A stretch of 64,000 nt of DNA from Arthrobacter sp. NIO-1057 (GCF_900094805.1 NZ_FMAT01000005.1:124001-188000); one strand, 5' to 3'; shown: positions 35,870-45,092, counted from the stretch's first letter. Translations and numbers: made by a program. Notes: generated by a model from the sequence alone, not told the origin.

Positions 35870-38446
35870 TTATTGTTCTCCCGGCAACTTCACTGGCTTC
35901 GGGGCATCTCCACCAGCCCCACGACTGGCAAGCACCAAATCCTTGGCACGCTTAGCAACGTCCGCATCACGTTCATCGAGCAATGCCACCAGACGCTGCA
36001 AATGCGCAGTGCGCGCACCAAAATCGGAGCTCAATCGCTGGGCAAGACTCATCGTGGACAGTTCCTCAGCTTCACGCCACGCCATCATCAGCGCACGTTC
36101 AAACAGGCGCTGCCCAGCTTCATCTGCACGGCCGGTAGCGGAAGCTCCCAAGACGGCCACAGCGTTGATCTGCGAATCTTCGAGCCCCAGTGCCAACTGT
36201 TCCAAATGTCGCCGGGCCTGGCCCAGCGCCCGCGAACCACGCGAGAATCGGTTCAAACGCAAAGTTGCACCCAGTAGGTACTTGATGAGTTGGACCAGAT
36301 TCAGCACGGTGAAGAAGAACATGAACGTGAGGATCCAGAACAGTAACGCCGCGTTGTAATCCGGCTCTTCGTACCCGGCGCGCTTGAGTACCGTCGCGAA
36401 ATCTTCGGCAGCCTTGGCCACTTCCATCGATGGGTAGGAAGATTCAAAAATGCTGCCATACTCCCAACCGGTGGTTGATCCCCACGAGGCTTTCCCACTG
36501 ATGACAGCGCCCGAAATAAGTCCCGGCATGATGCCCTTACCTTCATTGGTAATCAGCAACGGAATAATCGTCAGGTCTTCGGGAAGTTCCGCGCTCTCCG
36601 GATCTAAGCGGTCCATATATTCGTTCTTGATGCGCCAAATCGTTTGCTGCACACTTTGTGGCGTTGATTCTCGGAATTCTGAGCCTTCTCGGTTCTGCAG
36701 TTCGAGGTAGGATTCCGCATCGCGAACGGCAACCAGCAGGTGCTGTTCAACGTCAAAATCTTCTTCCATATAGCGACGAATTTCGGACTCATCAACTAAG
36801 CCAGACTTGTCATCTATCTCCAAGATCATGCCCTGGCCGGACCCATCATAGGTAGCTCGAGGTTTCTTGGTCACCGAGGAGACAATAATCCCGGAAGCAA
36901 TCAGGCTGGCACACAGTAATACCGACAACAGGCCAATAATTTTGATCCGGCCCAGCTTGCCTGGTTCGTCGTTTCCCGCAGCGCGAGTGCCAAAAATCTT
37001 GGCCCAAAACTGAGTGAACACCGGCGCTTTCTTTGCCGCTGGCGGTTGCTTCTGGTCCGTCTCCAGCGTATCGCCGAGTATCGAACGAGCCATGGAGTTA
37101 GCCACGTGCAATTGGTACAACGCACCCTTTTGCGACAATGGTGGAAGCCCGAGGGAAGATCGCAATTGATTGTGTTCCGCCGTCACCTCAGGGATAGGCG
37201 GTCGCTTGCCGTGAGGATAGCGACGCAATTCACGAGTCACCCGCGCCGTAATGTCCGCTAATTGTTTTTCGGCGCTGCTCCACGCCTGAACGGCATTGGC
37301 CTGTTTCGACTCGCCTTGAGCGGCGTCCAATAGGCTTCCCAATGCACGACGAAGCTCAGCTAGATCTGCTCCTGAAACCATCCGGCCCGGTGCGTCTTCG
37401 AGGCGAATGAGCAGTTCAGTAGCTGCGTCATTGATCGGACTACTGAGCTTGTCGAAGGTGGACCCGGTGCCAGCAAGTTTCGCATGAACCGATCCGGCAC
37501 CCATGAGGCTGTCAGCTAGTGAGGTCAACTTACGCGCAGTGGCTTCAAAAGCTGTCAGTTGCTTCCCGGTGTTCTTATTCAAGCACCGCTGGCGATCAAA
37601 TAGGTCACTGACCAAGGGATCTTCGGCGCGAGCGGCTGCGAGCGAAAGCCGTTGCAGTTCAGTCCAAGCCTTGGTGAATCCCTCGGGACGCTTGGATTTT
37701 TCGGTGGCGGTATACGTTGCTTCCAACGCCTCCAGGTCCAGGACTACACGGGCCAACTTACGCTGAGCCACGACCAAACGACGATGCCGAGACTCCCACC
37801 GGGAACGGAAACGCAGGGCCGAAGCAAGGAAAGCAGCGGTCAGCATAGCGCTCAGGGCCACCACGGAGAACCAGAACATCACCGAACTGGTCACCGTTTT
37901 ATCCAGCACCACAGATGCTGTTTGCGCAGCGGCGACCACTGCCTTGGCGCCGTGTCCTACAGACACATTTTTGATGAAGGCATGCTCTATGTCGAAACGT
38001 AGATCAGTATGCTCTTCTTTGCTACTGGTGAGGTTTTCGGCCAATCCGACCCCACTAAAACGCTCTTGAACGTCTTGGATATTCGGATCAAGGTTGTCCA
38101 ACTTGGAGGAGATAATGATCTGCCCGTCAGGTACCTGACCGCGTAGCAACTCGTCCCCAGTGAGCCAACGATCCTCGAGGATCACTGTGAGTGGTTGCGA
38201 TGAACGTACCGGATGCTCTGCCAGTTCGGCATCAACGCGTTCTTGAGTGATGTTGAAGTCTTGCTGCCCCTGGATGAGAACTTTCACTTCATAGGGTTTT
38301 GGAACGCTGGCCGCATGCACGGCAAACACCGCGCGGATGCCAAGAAAGGTAGTTACCACGGCCAGAGCCAGGGCAACAAAAGCCGTCCAATGAATGGGGC
38401 GGCGCAAGCGTCGACCCGTCGAGTCGTGCATTACCCGCAGCGCCAT
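35870..38446 (-). CDS. Large membrane protein with duplicated architecture (DUF5129-like), function unknown
   Basis: The 858-residue protein appears to consist of two copies of one plan: membrane helix, extracytoplasmic domain of about 150 residues, second helix, cytoplasmic helical/coiled-coil region. Helices lie near residues 20-46 and 190-212 in the first copy and 500-525 and 675-705 in the second. Each cytoplasmic part begins with an Arg-rich stretch (RFRSRWESRHRR; RLNRFSRGSRALGQARRH). The first extracytoplasmic domain has DGQIIISSKLDNL, the second ILEIDDKSGLVDESE. It overlaps the upstream 500-residue gene (TAATG). The DUF name is from memory; no activity is known. Confidence 0.6.
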   Translation of the reverse strand: MALRVMHDSTGRRLRRPIHWTAFVALALAVVTTFLGIRAVFAVHAASVPKPYEVKVLIQGQQDFNITQERVDAELAEHPVRSSQPLTVILEDRWLTGDELLRGQVPDGQIIISSKLDNLDPNIQDVQERFSGVGLAENLTSSKEEHTDLRFDIEHAFIKNVSVGHGAKAVVAAAQTASVVLDKTVTSSVMFWFSVVALSAMLTAAFLASALRFRSRWESRHRRLVVAQRKLARVVLDLEALEATYTATEKSKRPEGFTKAWTELQRLSLAAARAEDPLVSDLFDRQRCLNKNTGKQLTAFEATARKLTSLADSLMGAGSVHAKLAGTGSTFDKLSSPINDAATELLIRLEDAPGRMVSGADLAELRRALGSLLDAAQGESKQANAVQAWSSAEKQLADITARVTRELRRYPHGKRPPIPEVTAEHNQLRSSLGLPPLSQKGALYQLHVANSMARSILGDTLETDQKQPPAAKKAPVFTQFWAKIFGTRAAGNDEPGKLGRIKIIGLLSVLLCASLIASGIIVSSVTKKPRATYDGSGQGMILEIDDKSGLVDESEIRRYMEEDFDVEQHLLVAVRDAESYLELQNREGSEFRESTPQSVQQTIWRIKNEYMDRLDPESAELPEDLTIIPLLITNEGKGIMPGLISGAVISGKASWGSTTGWEYGSIFESSYPSMEVAKAAEDFATVLKRAGYEEPDYNAALLFWILTFMFFFTVLNLVQLIKYLLGATLRLNRFSRGSRALGQARRHLEQLALGLEDSQINAVAVLGASATGRADEAGQRLFERALMMAWREAEELSTMSLAQRLSSDFGARTAHLQRLVALLDERDADVAKRAKDLVLASRGAGGDAPKPVKLPGEQ

Positions 38447-39948
38447 TAGTTCTTCCCGCTTTCCGGGGCGAAGGTTCGGAGCACCGAAAGTGGGTCATTG
38501 GGTTTAGCGCCAGCGGCTGGCAAGAACGCAGCCAATTGAGTTTGTAGCTTCGCATCTAGTTTCACCCGCGCCTTGTCAGACTGTGTCAGTGCGCCATCAA
38601 TAAGTGAATCTAACTCTCCACGTAGCACCCACAGCTCTTCCAATAGCTCAATGGCTTGCCCTGGATCAGGTTTTGATTTGGTGCGTTGACGCAGCTGGTC
38701 CAGCGCATCGGTGTGGGTCACCAGTGCGGTACGAATACGCGGGGAAACTTCTAATTGCGAAGCTCCGTCTAGGTCAAGGAACTGCACCAATAATTCCAGC
38801 CCGCCTCGGTGCTGCTCTATGATCTGGTTCCACGACTTCAAGGAATTGTTCTGAGTACCGCTCAATGAGCGACTCAACTCGACCGCCCGACGCAACAGAG
38901 CAAGATGGTCAGCTTCTTGCTCAAGACGTTGGGCCTGCGCCTGCGAAATATACGGCTCATCTGCGCTCAAGATGAGAGTGTCTTCGGCTCCATCGTGCTC
39001 AGCAAGGACCCGCTCTTTTTCCAACTGAATCTTTTGTAGCGCCCTGGAACTCCGGTACTTTTCTGATACCCCGAATCTATTCGTGGGGATACGTCGAAGC
39101 GCGTTGAGGTCCTGGCGAATTGTTGATTCCCACGCTTCGGCTTGGTGGGTGCGCTTTTGTGCCGCGACTTGTTGCGACTGCCGACGTTTTTGTCGTAGTG
39201 CGAAGAATACGATCACCGCAACAATCAACGCCAGCACACCCACAACGATGCTGATGATGATCTTCTTGTCCATTGGCGTGCGCAGATTTTCGGTGGCGGA
39301 GACCGCCACGGCGCTGATTCCCGAGGTGTAGTTTCCGGCAACAAAGTCCGCTGCGCCAGCCTCTAAGATCCGATCTTTGCTCCCCGTTTCGGTTTCTTTT
39401 ACGTTGCGTCCGGGATCCACATAAACTTCGGTCTCTCCCCCTCTGGTTTCGGGGAGCATCACGCCGATGGCAATCCATCCTTCACCGACGTACCCCTTGG
39501 TTTTTCCGTTTTCCAGCCAGTCATCGCTCATGGCGTCGCTATCGCCAAACAGCAGCATGCCACGCACCAGCTGGCTGGCGCCCTTGAGATTGTTGGGCTT
39601 CTTGTCGACGCCGAGAAGGATTTTTGCATTTTGTCCGTCCACTGCTTCACGGACCGCGTCCATGATCTTTTGTGAATCAATGTCATCGATGGTGGCGTCG
39701 GAGACAGCTAGATAGAACTTTCCTTCTTGGGAAGTCACCGAAGGAATCAAGATGGTGTCTTGATCATCTGATTCGCCGCTGGGCGAAGCTGAAGGATATA
39801 CCAGTTCTTGAGATTCAGCAGAGGACGCCAAGAGCGCGCCCTGTGCTGGCTCCCCCGCCAGACCAAGACTCATGGTTCCTGCAAGGGCCACAGCACTGGC
39901 CAGCAAAACTAGGCGGCGAGGTGATGGACCAAGGCTGCTGAAAATCAT
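38446..39948 (-). CDS. Exported TPM-like membrane protein with coiled-coil tail
   Basis: The 500-residue product starts with a signal-like segment (residues 12-36, LVLLASAVALAGTMSLGLAG). An extracytoplasmic domain of about 180 residues follows, with YLAVSDATIDDI and GYVGEGWIAIGVMLPE as in TPM-type domains. A membrane helix KKIIISIVVGVLALIVAVIVFF-like (about 228-250) and a highly charged cytoplasmic helical region (RQKRRQSQQVAAQ onward) complete it. It is translationally coupled to the 858-residue protein, which repeats the same topology twice. The pair may form a coiled-coil-linked envelope complex; function unknown. Confidence 0.6.
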   Translation of the reverse strand: MIFSSLGPSPRRLVLLASAVALAGTMSLGLAGEPAQGALLASSAESQELVYPSASPSGESDDQDTILIPSVTSQEGKFYLAVSDATIDDIDSQKIMDAVREAVDGQNAKILLGVDKKPNNLKGASQLVRGMLLFGDSDAMSDDWLENGKTKGYVGEGWIAIGVMLPETRGGETEVYVDPGRNVKETETGSKDRILEAGAADFVAGNYTSGISAVAVSATENLRTPMDKKIIISIVVGVLALIVAVIVFFALRQKRRQSQQVAAQKRTHQAEAWESTIRQDLNALRRIPTNRFGVSEKYRSSRALQKIQLEKERVLAEHDGAEDTLILSADEPYISQAQAQRLEQEADHLALLRRAVELSRSLSGTQNNSLKSWNQIIEQHRGGLELLVQFLDLDGASQLEVSPRIRTALVTHTDALDQLRQRTKSKPDPGQAIELLEELWVLRGELDSLIDGALTQSDKARVKLDAKLQTQLAAFLPAAGAKPNDPLSVLRTFAPESGKN

Positions 39949-40047
39949 GGAACCTACTGTATCAACACAGTGTTGATTAACTATCGCACCTCGGCATCAG
40001 CAATTCTAGATCGGTTGTAACGTCCATTCGCTGCCAATTTTGCCTGA

Positions 40048-40368
40048 TTAATCAGGGTTCGAGACCTGCAATATCCGTTGGATTGCCCCGCCAGACATGT
40101 CAATGACGAGCACGTCATCTCGGCCGTCCCTAGCAAAAAGCAAAGCCGGTTCGCCGTTAACCTGGCCGATAAATATCTGCCGGTCCGGGTTCTTACGTTC
40201 CACGCCAATCATGAATCGAGCAATACGTTGTGCGCCATAAACAGGATTAAGTGCGGCACGAACCTTACCTCCACCGTCGGAGTACAGCACCGAATCCTGA
40301 GCGAGCAAGCTGACGATTGCGTCCAGGTCAGCACGATGTATGGCTTGAACAATCTGCGTCAGAATCGA
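40048..40368 (-). pseudogene. Detached SnoaL-like C-terminal domain of the ECF41 sigma factor
   Basis: Directly after the TAG at 40371-40369 the same reading frame continues for 106 codons: SILTQIVQAIHRADLDAI, then YSDGGGKVRAALNPV, GAQRIARF, and NGEPALLF near the end. This is the SnoaL-like extension that follows sigma4 in ECF41 factors and modulates them, with the conserved DGGGKV motif intact. No frameshift is needed to rejoin it. It could only be made by stop readthrough or by weak internal initiation (Met at 40308). Sequence decay is otherwise not apparent, so the stop is recent, an error, or functional. Confidence 0.7.
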
Positions 40369-40932
40369 CTAAACACTTGAAACATCATGCTGTGGGCTCT
40401 GGGCCTGGCGTAGCTTTTTAGCCGCACGACTCAGTAGTTGCCGTACCGCAGCAGGTGAGGTTTCAAGTACTGGCGCGATTTCGGTAGCCGAATACCCCAA
40501 CGCATGATGCAATACATACGCGGCCCGCGCGGGAGCCGAAAGCTCCTCGAGTAGTAGCAGGACACCGAGTCGCAGCATGGAATCATTGACCGCCGAATCC
40601 TCGGGCAGGGTCCTGTGGTCCACCGGTTCAGGCAGCCAAGAACCAACATATTGGGTGCGTTGATGCTGTGCGGAGCGCAGTACATCAATAGAGCGACGCG
40701 TCGTTAGCGTGGTCAGATACCCAGGCCAGTTCTGCACGTTGGCAACCTGATGGGGCTCAAGTTGGAAGACCTGCTCGCCTACTGCGGCAACCACGTCTTC
40801 GGCTTGAGCCCAGACACCAAGCATGTTGTAGGCCAGCATCGTCAGCCGGGGCTTGGCCTCAAGCCACCGCTCCAGCGCACCGCCCGTTTCTGGTTCTTCC
40901 ACGCACCCGATCGTGTCAGCAGCGTGTGGCAT
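40369..40932 (-). CDS. ECF41-type (SigJ-like) RNA polymerase sigma factor, ending at an in-frame TAG
   Basis: The 187 residues contain sigma2 (AYNMLGVWAQAEDVV ... TRRSIDVLRSA), the ECF41 linker YVGSWLPEPV, and sigma4 (LSAPARAAYVLHHALGYSATEIA ... RQLLSRAAKKL). ECF41 factors carry a C-terminal SnoaL-like domain that controls activity; here the frame meets TAG just after sigma4, while the domain continues in the same frame downstream. If no readthrough occurs the cell makes a sigma factor without its control domain. The ATG overlaps the stop of the carboxymuconolactone decarboxylase gene (TAATG), the usual ECF41 partner. Anti-sigma genes are absent, as normal for this group. Confidence 0.82.
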   Translation of the reverse strand: MPHAADTIGCVEEPETGGALERWLEAKPRLTMLAYNMLGVWAQAEDVVAAVGEQVFQLEPHQVANVQNWPGYLTTLTTRRSIDVLRSAQHQRTQYVGSWLPEPVDHRTLPEDSAVNDSMLRLGVLLLLEELSAPARAAYVLHHALGYSATEIAPVLETSPAAVRQLLSRAAKKLRQAQSPQHDVSSV

Positions 40933-41372
40933 TACCCGCGTACTGGTGGTTCAAGCTGAGTGGTGATGGCAATACGGTTCCAGACATTGATGGTGGCAAT
41001 GGCCAGAATCAGATTCCCGATTTCTTCTTCGCTGAATTCTTCGGCTGCTTCGTTGAACACCTTATCGCTAACCCCGCGCGCGGCATCCAGTCGCGTGACT
41101 TCATCGGTCAGGCGTAGGGCAGCACGCTCAGCCTCACTGAATAGTGGCGAATCGTTGTAGGCAGCCACTGCGAAGAGCTTGGCAGCTGGGATGCCCATAT
41201 TCAGCGCGTCATGTGAATGCATGTCGGTGCAGAAAGAGCATCCATTGAGGATCGAAGCGCGTAGTTTGACCAGCTCGTAGAGTTCCTTGGGCACCGAAGA
41301 ACTGGCATAGGCTTCCAGTCCTAAGACTGCTGCGCAGCCCTTCTTATGGGTCTTGCTCAAGTTCATGCGCAT
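40932..41372 (-). CDS. Carboxymuconolactone decarboxylase / AhpD-like protein, ECF41 partner
   Basis: A 146-residue all-helical protein with the AhpD-type active-site motif NGCSFCTDMHSHDA: Cys45, Cys48, His52. Such proteins are thiol-dependent peroxide or disulfide reductants, or decarboxylases. Its coupling to an ECF41 sigma factor is the standard arrangement, where the sigma factor drives this gene. GGGGAG seven bases before the ATG is a strong ribosome site. An ECF41-like promoter is found about 60-85 bp upstream. Confidence 0.87.
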   Translation of the reverse strand: MRMNLSKTHKKGCAAVLGLEAYASSSVPKELYELVKLRASILNGCSFCTDMHSHDALNMGIPAAKLFAVAAYNDSPLFSEAERAALRLTDEVTRLDAARGVSDKVFNEAAEEFSEEEIGNLILAIATINVWNRIAITTQLEPPVRG

Positions 41373-41429
41373 AACAACGCTCCCCTGTTGTTGAAGTTCA
41401 AGGGACCTTTTTGCGCCCTAAATAAGTAC

Positions 41430-41456
41430 GTCGTTTCAGGGGCTTAAACTGTGACA
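41430..41456 (-). promoter_or_regulatory. Candidate ECF41 promoter of the decarboxylase-sigma operon
   Basis: On the minus strand TGTCACA (41456-41450), the known ECF41 -35 element, is followed after exactly 16 bp by CGAC (41433-41430), one base from the -10 consensus CGTC. The operon ends with an ECF41 sigma gene, so this is probably autoregulated. Confidence 0.65.
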
Positions 41457-41497
41457 CCCCGAGGGAAACTTCTTGAAAAGTTTTCCCTCGGGGTGTC
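41453..41497 (-). terminator. Terminator of the bkd operon, overlapping the ECF41 promoter
   Basis: GACACCCCGAGGGAAA (41453-41468) pairs perfectly with 41482-41497 over 16 bp around a 13-nt loop, 12 bp beyond the E2 stop. The A/T-rich stem tip and loop lack a classic external U run. The foot of the stem contains part of the TGTCACA element. Confidence 0.8.
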
Positions 41498-41508
41498 TGC
41501 GTACACTG

Positions 41509-42924
41509 CTAGTCGAGCAACATGGCTGGTTCTTGCAAGATCGAAGCAACGTCCGCCATGAAGCGAGCCGAAAGATCCCCATCCACCACACGGTGGTCGA
41601 AGGATCCGCCCAAGGTGGTGATCCAGCGTGGGACCACTTCGCCATCAACGACCCACGGTTTCTGGCGAATCGTGCCAAAGGCAACGATGGCAACCTCGCC
41701 CGGGTTGATGATTGGGGTACCGGTGTCGATCCCCAGTGCACCGATATTCGTAATGCTCAATGAGCCATCACGCATATCTTCGGGTCGAGTCTTGCCTGCA
41801 CGAGCCGTGGTAGCCAAATCATTCAGGGCAATGGCCAGTTCCTTCATGTTTAGGTTCTGGGCGTCCTTGATGTTTGGAACCAACAGGCCACGAGGCGTGG
41901 CCGCAGCGATGCCCAGATTCATGAAGCGCTTCTGATGGATTTCCGCACCGTTCTCGGTTTCTACCCAGCTAGCATTCACCGATGGGTTGCGGGCGGCAGC
42001 CCAAATGACGGCACGAGCCAACACCAGCAGTGGAGAGACCTTGATGCCTTCGAAGTCGCGGGACTTTTTCAGACGCTGTACGTACTCCATGGTGCGGCTA
42101 GCATCCACGTCAACAAAGATGGACACGTGCGGTGCGGTGAATGCCGAGTCAACCATCGCCTTAGCGGTCGCCTTGCGAACACCACGCACCGGGGTGCGCT
42201 CCACTCGGGCATCGGACAGCTGACCGTGAGCCCAGTAGGTCGGTGCTGCAGCATGTTCGGCTTCGCGCTGAGCTTGGTAGCTGTTCACGTCGTCGCGAGT
42301 GATCTCGCCTTGAGTTCCGGTACCGACAACATCATTAATGTCGATGCCCAGTTCCTTGGCTAGACGGCGTACTGGTGGCTTGGCTAGTACCCGGTCCACA
42401 AAGTTCGCCACCGCAGGCTTACGACGGTCAACTTCTTCGCGAACCACGGTCCCCAAAGACTGGGCACGGCGGGTGATGCTGTCGGCCAAGGCAGCACCGG
42501 AGGTTCGTACCGCTGCGGTACGAGAGCCGGCCGCCGACGGAGCCGGGCGGCTGGTGCGCGCCCGACGCACCGACGAATCCGCGGTGGGGCCGGAACCAAC
42601 CAGTGGGCCAGGCTCTTCCGAGGCCTGTGGCGCTGCGGTATTCAGTGCTTCTACCGGTTCAGGCACACCGGTGGGAGGCTCGGCGTTACCTTCTTGGTCG
42701 ATGCTAATCAGCGGGTGATCCACCAGGACGGTGTCACCTTCGGCAGCATGAAGCTCAGTGACGACGCCGGCGAAAGGGCAAGGCAACTCAACCAGCGACT
42801 TTGCGGTTTCAATCTCGACGAAGATCTGGTTGACCTCGACGGTATCGCCCACCTGGACTTTCCACGAGGCAATATCCGCTTCGGTCAGGCCTTCGCCCAC
42901 ATCGGGGAGGTTAAAAACAGTCAT
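41509..42924 (-). CDS. bkdC: Branched-chain 2-oxoacid dehydrogenase E2 (dihydrolipoyl acyltransferase)
   Basis: The 471-residue E2 has one lipoyl domain (1-76, lipoyl-lysine in EIETAKSLVEL), an Ala/Pro/Arg-rich linker, a peripheral subunit-binding domain (KPPVRRLAKELGI ... GEITRDDV, about 180-215) and the catalytic domain ending with SFDHRVVDGD, the His/Asp acyltransferase motif. It transfers acyl groups from E1 to CoA. E1beta and E1alpha are just upstream; no E3 gene is present, so dihydrolipoamide dehydrogenase must be supplied from elsewhere. AAGGAG precedes the ATG. Branched-chain rather than pyruvate specificity is inferred from the separate alpha/beta E1 genes. Confidence 0.85.
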   Translation of the reverse strand: MTVFNLPDVGEGLTEADIASWKVQVGDTVEVNQIFVEIETAKSLVELPCPFAGVVTELHAAEGDTVLVDHPLISIDQEGNAEPPTGVPEPVEALNTAAPQASEEPGPLVGSGPTADSSVRRARTSRPAPSAAGSRTAAVRTSGAALADSITRRAQSLGTVVREEVDRRKPAVANFVDRVLAKPPVRRLAKELGIDINDVVGTGTQGEITRDDVNSYQAQREAEHAAAPTYWAHGQLSDARVERTPVRGVRKATAKAMVDSAFTAPHVSIFVDVDASRTMEYVQRLKKSRDFEGIKVSPLLVLARAVIWAAARNPSVNASWVETENGAEIHQKRFMNLGIAAATPRGLLVPNIKDAQNLNMKELAIALNDLATTARAGKTRPEDMRDGSLSITNIGALGIDTGTPIINPGEVAIVAFGTIRQKPWVVDGEVVPRWITTLGGSFDHRVVDGDLSARFMADVASILQEPAMLLD

Positions 42925-42945
42925 TTCTACTCCTTGGGTTCCGCT

Positions 42946-43923
42946 TTAGTAAGCGAATGACCGGTCGAGGGCTTCGAGCAACTTGTCGATATCAGGCAGG
43001 TACTGGGACTCCACCTTGGATACCGGGTATGGCATGTGGAATCCACCCACACGAAGTACCGGAGCTTCCAGGGAAAGGAAAGCTCGCTCGGTGATTCGGG
43101 CCGCGATCTCTCCGCCGATACCACCAAAGGTTGGGGCCTCATGTGTAACGATCAGTCGGCCGGTCTTCAGCACCGACTCGGTGATGGTGTCGAAGTCGAT
43201 CGGGGAGATTGAACGCAAGTCGATCACTTCGATGCTTCGTCCATCTTCCAACGCGGCATCTGCCGCAGCCAGGGCGATGGGAACCAGCGGACCGTAGGCC
43301 ACGATGGTCGCATCAGTACCCGGACGAACTACCTGAGCCTTGAACGCATCCAAGGCTGGGTTCTCGGTATCAACTTCGCCCTTGAGCCAGTAGCGGCGCT
43401 TGGGTTCAAAGAAGATCACCGGGTCTTGGCAGTCTGCCGCCTGTTGGATCATCCAGTAGGCGTCGTGGGCGTTGGACGGGGTGATGATGCGCAGACCAGC
43501 GGTGTGGGCAAAGAGCGCTTCGGGCGATTCCGAGTGGTGCTCAATGGAACCGATGCCACCACCATAAGGAATGCGGATGACCACCGGTGCGGTCAATCGC
43601 CCTTCCGAGCGGGCATGCATTTTGGCCAGCTGGGTGGTGATCTGGCTGAAGGCTGGGAAAACGAAGCCATCAAACTGGATCTCAACCAGTGGACTGAATC
43701 CGCGAAGCGCCATGCCCACTGCGGTACCAACGATGCCGGCTTCGCCCAAGGGTGAATCGATGACTCGGTGGGAGCCGTACTTGTCGATCAGTCCATCGGT
43801 GATCCGGTAGACGCCGCCAAGGCGTCCAATGTCTTCACCCATGAGCAGCGACTTGTCGTTGGATTCCAGGATCTTGTCCAGGCCGGTGTTGATGGCCTTG
43901 GCCAGGGTCATTGTGGTTGTCAT
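42946..43923 (-). CDS. bkdB: Branched-chain 2-oxoacid dehydrogenase E1 beta subunit
   Basis: A 325-residue transketolase-like beta subunit. MGEDIGRLGGVYRIT, DSPLGEAGIVG, GIGSIEHHSESPEALF and the C-terminal GRLIVTHEAPTFGGIG are typical of BkdA2/PdhB-type proteins. With the alpha subunit it forms the thiamine-diphosphate E1 that decarboxylates branched 2-oxoacids. Its ATG directly follows the alpha stop (TAAATG), so translation is coupled, and E2 follows after 21 bp. Confidence 0.87.
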   Translation of the reverse strand: MTTTMTLAKAINTGLDKILESNDKSLLMGEDIGRLGGVYRITDGLIDKYGSHRVIDSPLGEAGIVGTAVGMALRGFSPLVEIQFDGFVFPAFSQITTQLAKMHARSEGRLTAPVVIRIPYGGGIGSIEHHSESPEALFAHTAGLRIITPSNAHDAYWMIQQAADCQDPVIFFEPKRRYWLKGEVDTENPALDAFKAQVVRPGTDATIVAYGPLVPIALAAADAALEDGRSIEVIDLRSISPIDFDTITESVLKTGRLIVTHEAPTFGGIGGEIAARITERAFLSLEAPVLRVGGFHMPYPVSKVESQYLPDIDKLLEALDRSFAY

Positions 43924-45066
43924 TTACTGCTCTCCCTCGGCCGCATCCGCGAATCCTGCTTCATATTCCAAATGCCAGGCCAACTCTTCCTTGATCAGCG
44001 GGTGCGCTTCTGCGTACACCTGTTCAAAGGACTTGGCTAGAGGTGGGACAGGGAAGGCCATGGCGTCCTCGCGGACCTTGGCTGCCATCGCGTCGGCATC
44101 TTCTGCGAGCTGTTCAAAAAATGCGTCGTCAACAAGGTTGTTATCGCGCAGGTAGGTTTCGAGACGGATCAACGGGTCCTTCAGCGCCCATTGCTTCTCT
44201 TCTTCGCTCATGCGGTACTTGGTGGGATCATCCGCGGTAGTGTGCGCTCCCAAGCGGTATGTCACGGCTTCGATCAGTACCGGCCCCTTGCCACTGCGCG
44301 CGTGCTCCAGCGCCCAACGAGTCACCGCAAGAACGGCCAAAACATCATTGCCATCAACGCGAATGCCCGGCATGCCATAACCAGCTGCACGCTTTACCAG
44401 CGGCACCTTGGACTGGACCTCGAATGGTACCGAGATGGCCCACTGGTTGTTCTGGCAGAAGTACACCACTGGCGCTTCAAAGGAGCTGGCGAAGACCATC
44501 GACTCGTGGGTTTCGCCTTCGGTAGATGAACCGTCGCCGAAATAGGCCACGACCGCATTGCCCTCGGCAGCGCGACGTTCTTCGTCCCAGCCGTGCTGTT
44601 CCATGTTCAGCGCCATGGCATAGCCGGCAGCATGTGGCATCTGGGCGGCCAACACCATGGTGTACATATGGAAGTTGTTTTCCCGTGGATCCCAACCTCC
44701 ACCGGAGATACCGCGGAAGAGACGAAGCATCTCAGAGAAAGAGACGTCACGGGTCAGCGCCACACCATGTTCACGATAGGTCGGGAAGATGTAGTCGTTC
44801 GGGCGGGTTGCACGTCCTGATCCGATCTGTGCTGCCTCTTGGCCACGCAAGGGAACCCAGAGACACAGCTGACCCTGACGTTGCAGTGCTGTGGCTTCTT
44901 GGTCGAATCGGCGGGTCAATGCCATGTCACGGTAGAAACCGCGGAGCATTTGATCATCAACGTCACCCAGATACGCATCATACGTTTCGTGGGAGTGACG
45001 CTGGCCGTCCGGAGTCAAGATCTGAATCAGATCAGACTCCGTCGCCTGAGTCGCAGCACGCGTCAT
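43924..45066 (-). CDS. bkdA: Branched-chain 2-oxoacid dehydrogenase E1 alpha subunit
   Basis: A 380-residue E1alpha with the thiamine-diphosphate motif GDGSSTEGETHES ... NNQWAIS and the phosphorylation-loop-like YRLGAHTTADDPTKYR. I start it at the ATG at 45066, which has AAGGAAG five bases upstream; the frame is open another 30 codons but that segment holds the operator and no ribosome site. Substrates would be the 2-oxo acids of Leu, Ile and Val, feeding branched fatty-acid primers and catabolism. First gene of the operon. Confidence 0.87.
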   Translation of the reverse strand: MTRAATQATESDLIQILTPDGQRHSHETYDAYLGDVDDQMLRGFYRDMALTRRFDQEATALQRQGQLCLWVPLRGQEAAQIGSGRATRPNDYIFPTYREHGVALTRDVSFSEMLRLFRGISGGGWDPRENNFHMYTMVLAAQMPHAAGYAMALNMEQHGWDEERRAAEGNAVVAYFGDGSSTEGETHESMVFASSFEAPVVYFCQNNQWAISVPFEVQSKVPLVKRAAGYGMPGIRVDGNDVLAVLAVTRWALEHARSGKGPVLIEAVTYRLGAHTTADDPTKYRMSEEEKQWALKDPLIRLETYLRDNNLVDDAFFEQLAEDADAMAAKVREDAMAFPVPPLAKSFEQVYAEAHPLIKEELAWHLEYEAGFADAAEGEQ

Positions 45067-45092
45067 ATATCTTCCTTTGATCATAAATATGC

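Noticed and set aside
40369-40371. TAG read as selenocysteine- or pyrrolysine-type recoding
   Set aside because: TAG recoding to pyrrolysine is not expected in this lineage, no associated genes are visible, and a point mutation or error is simpler.
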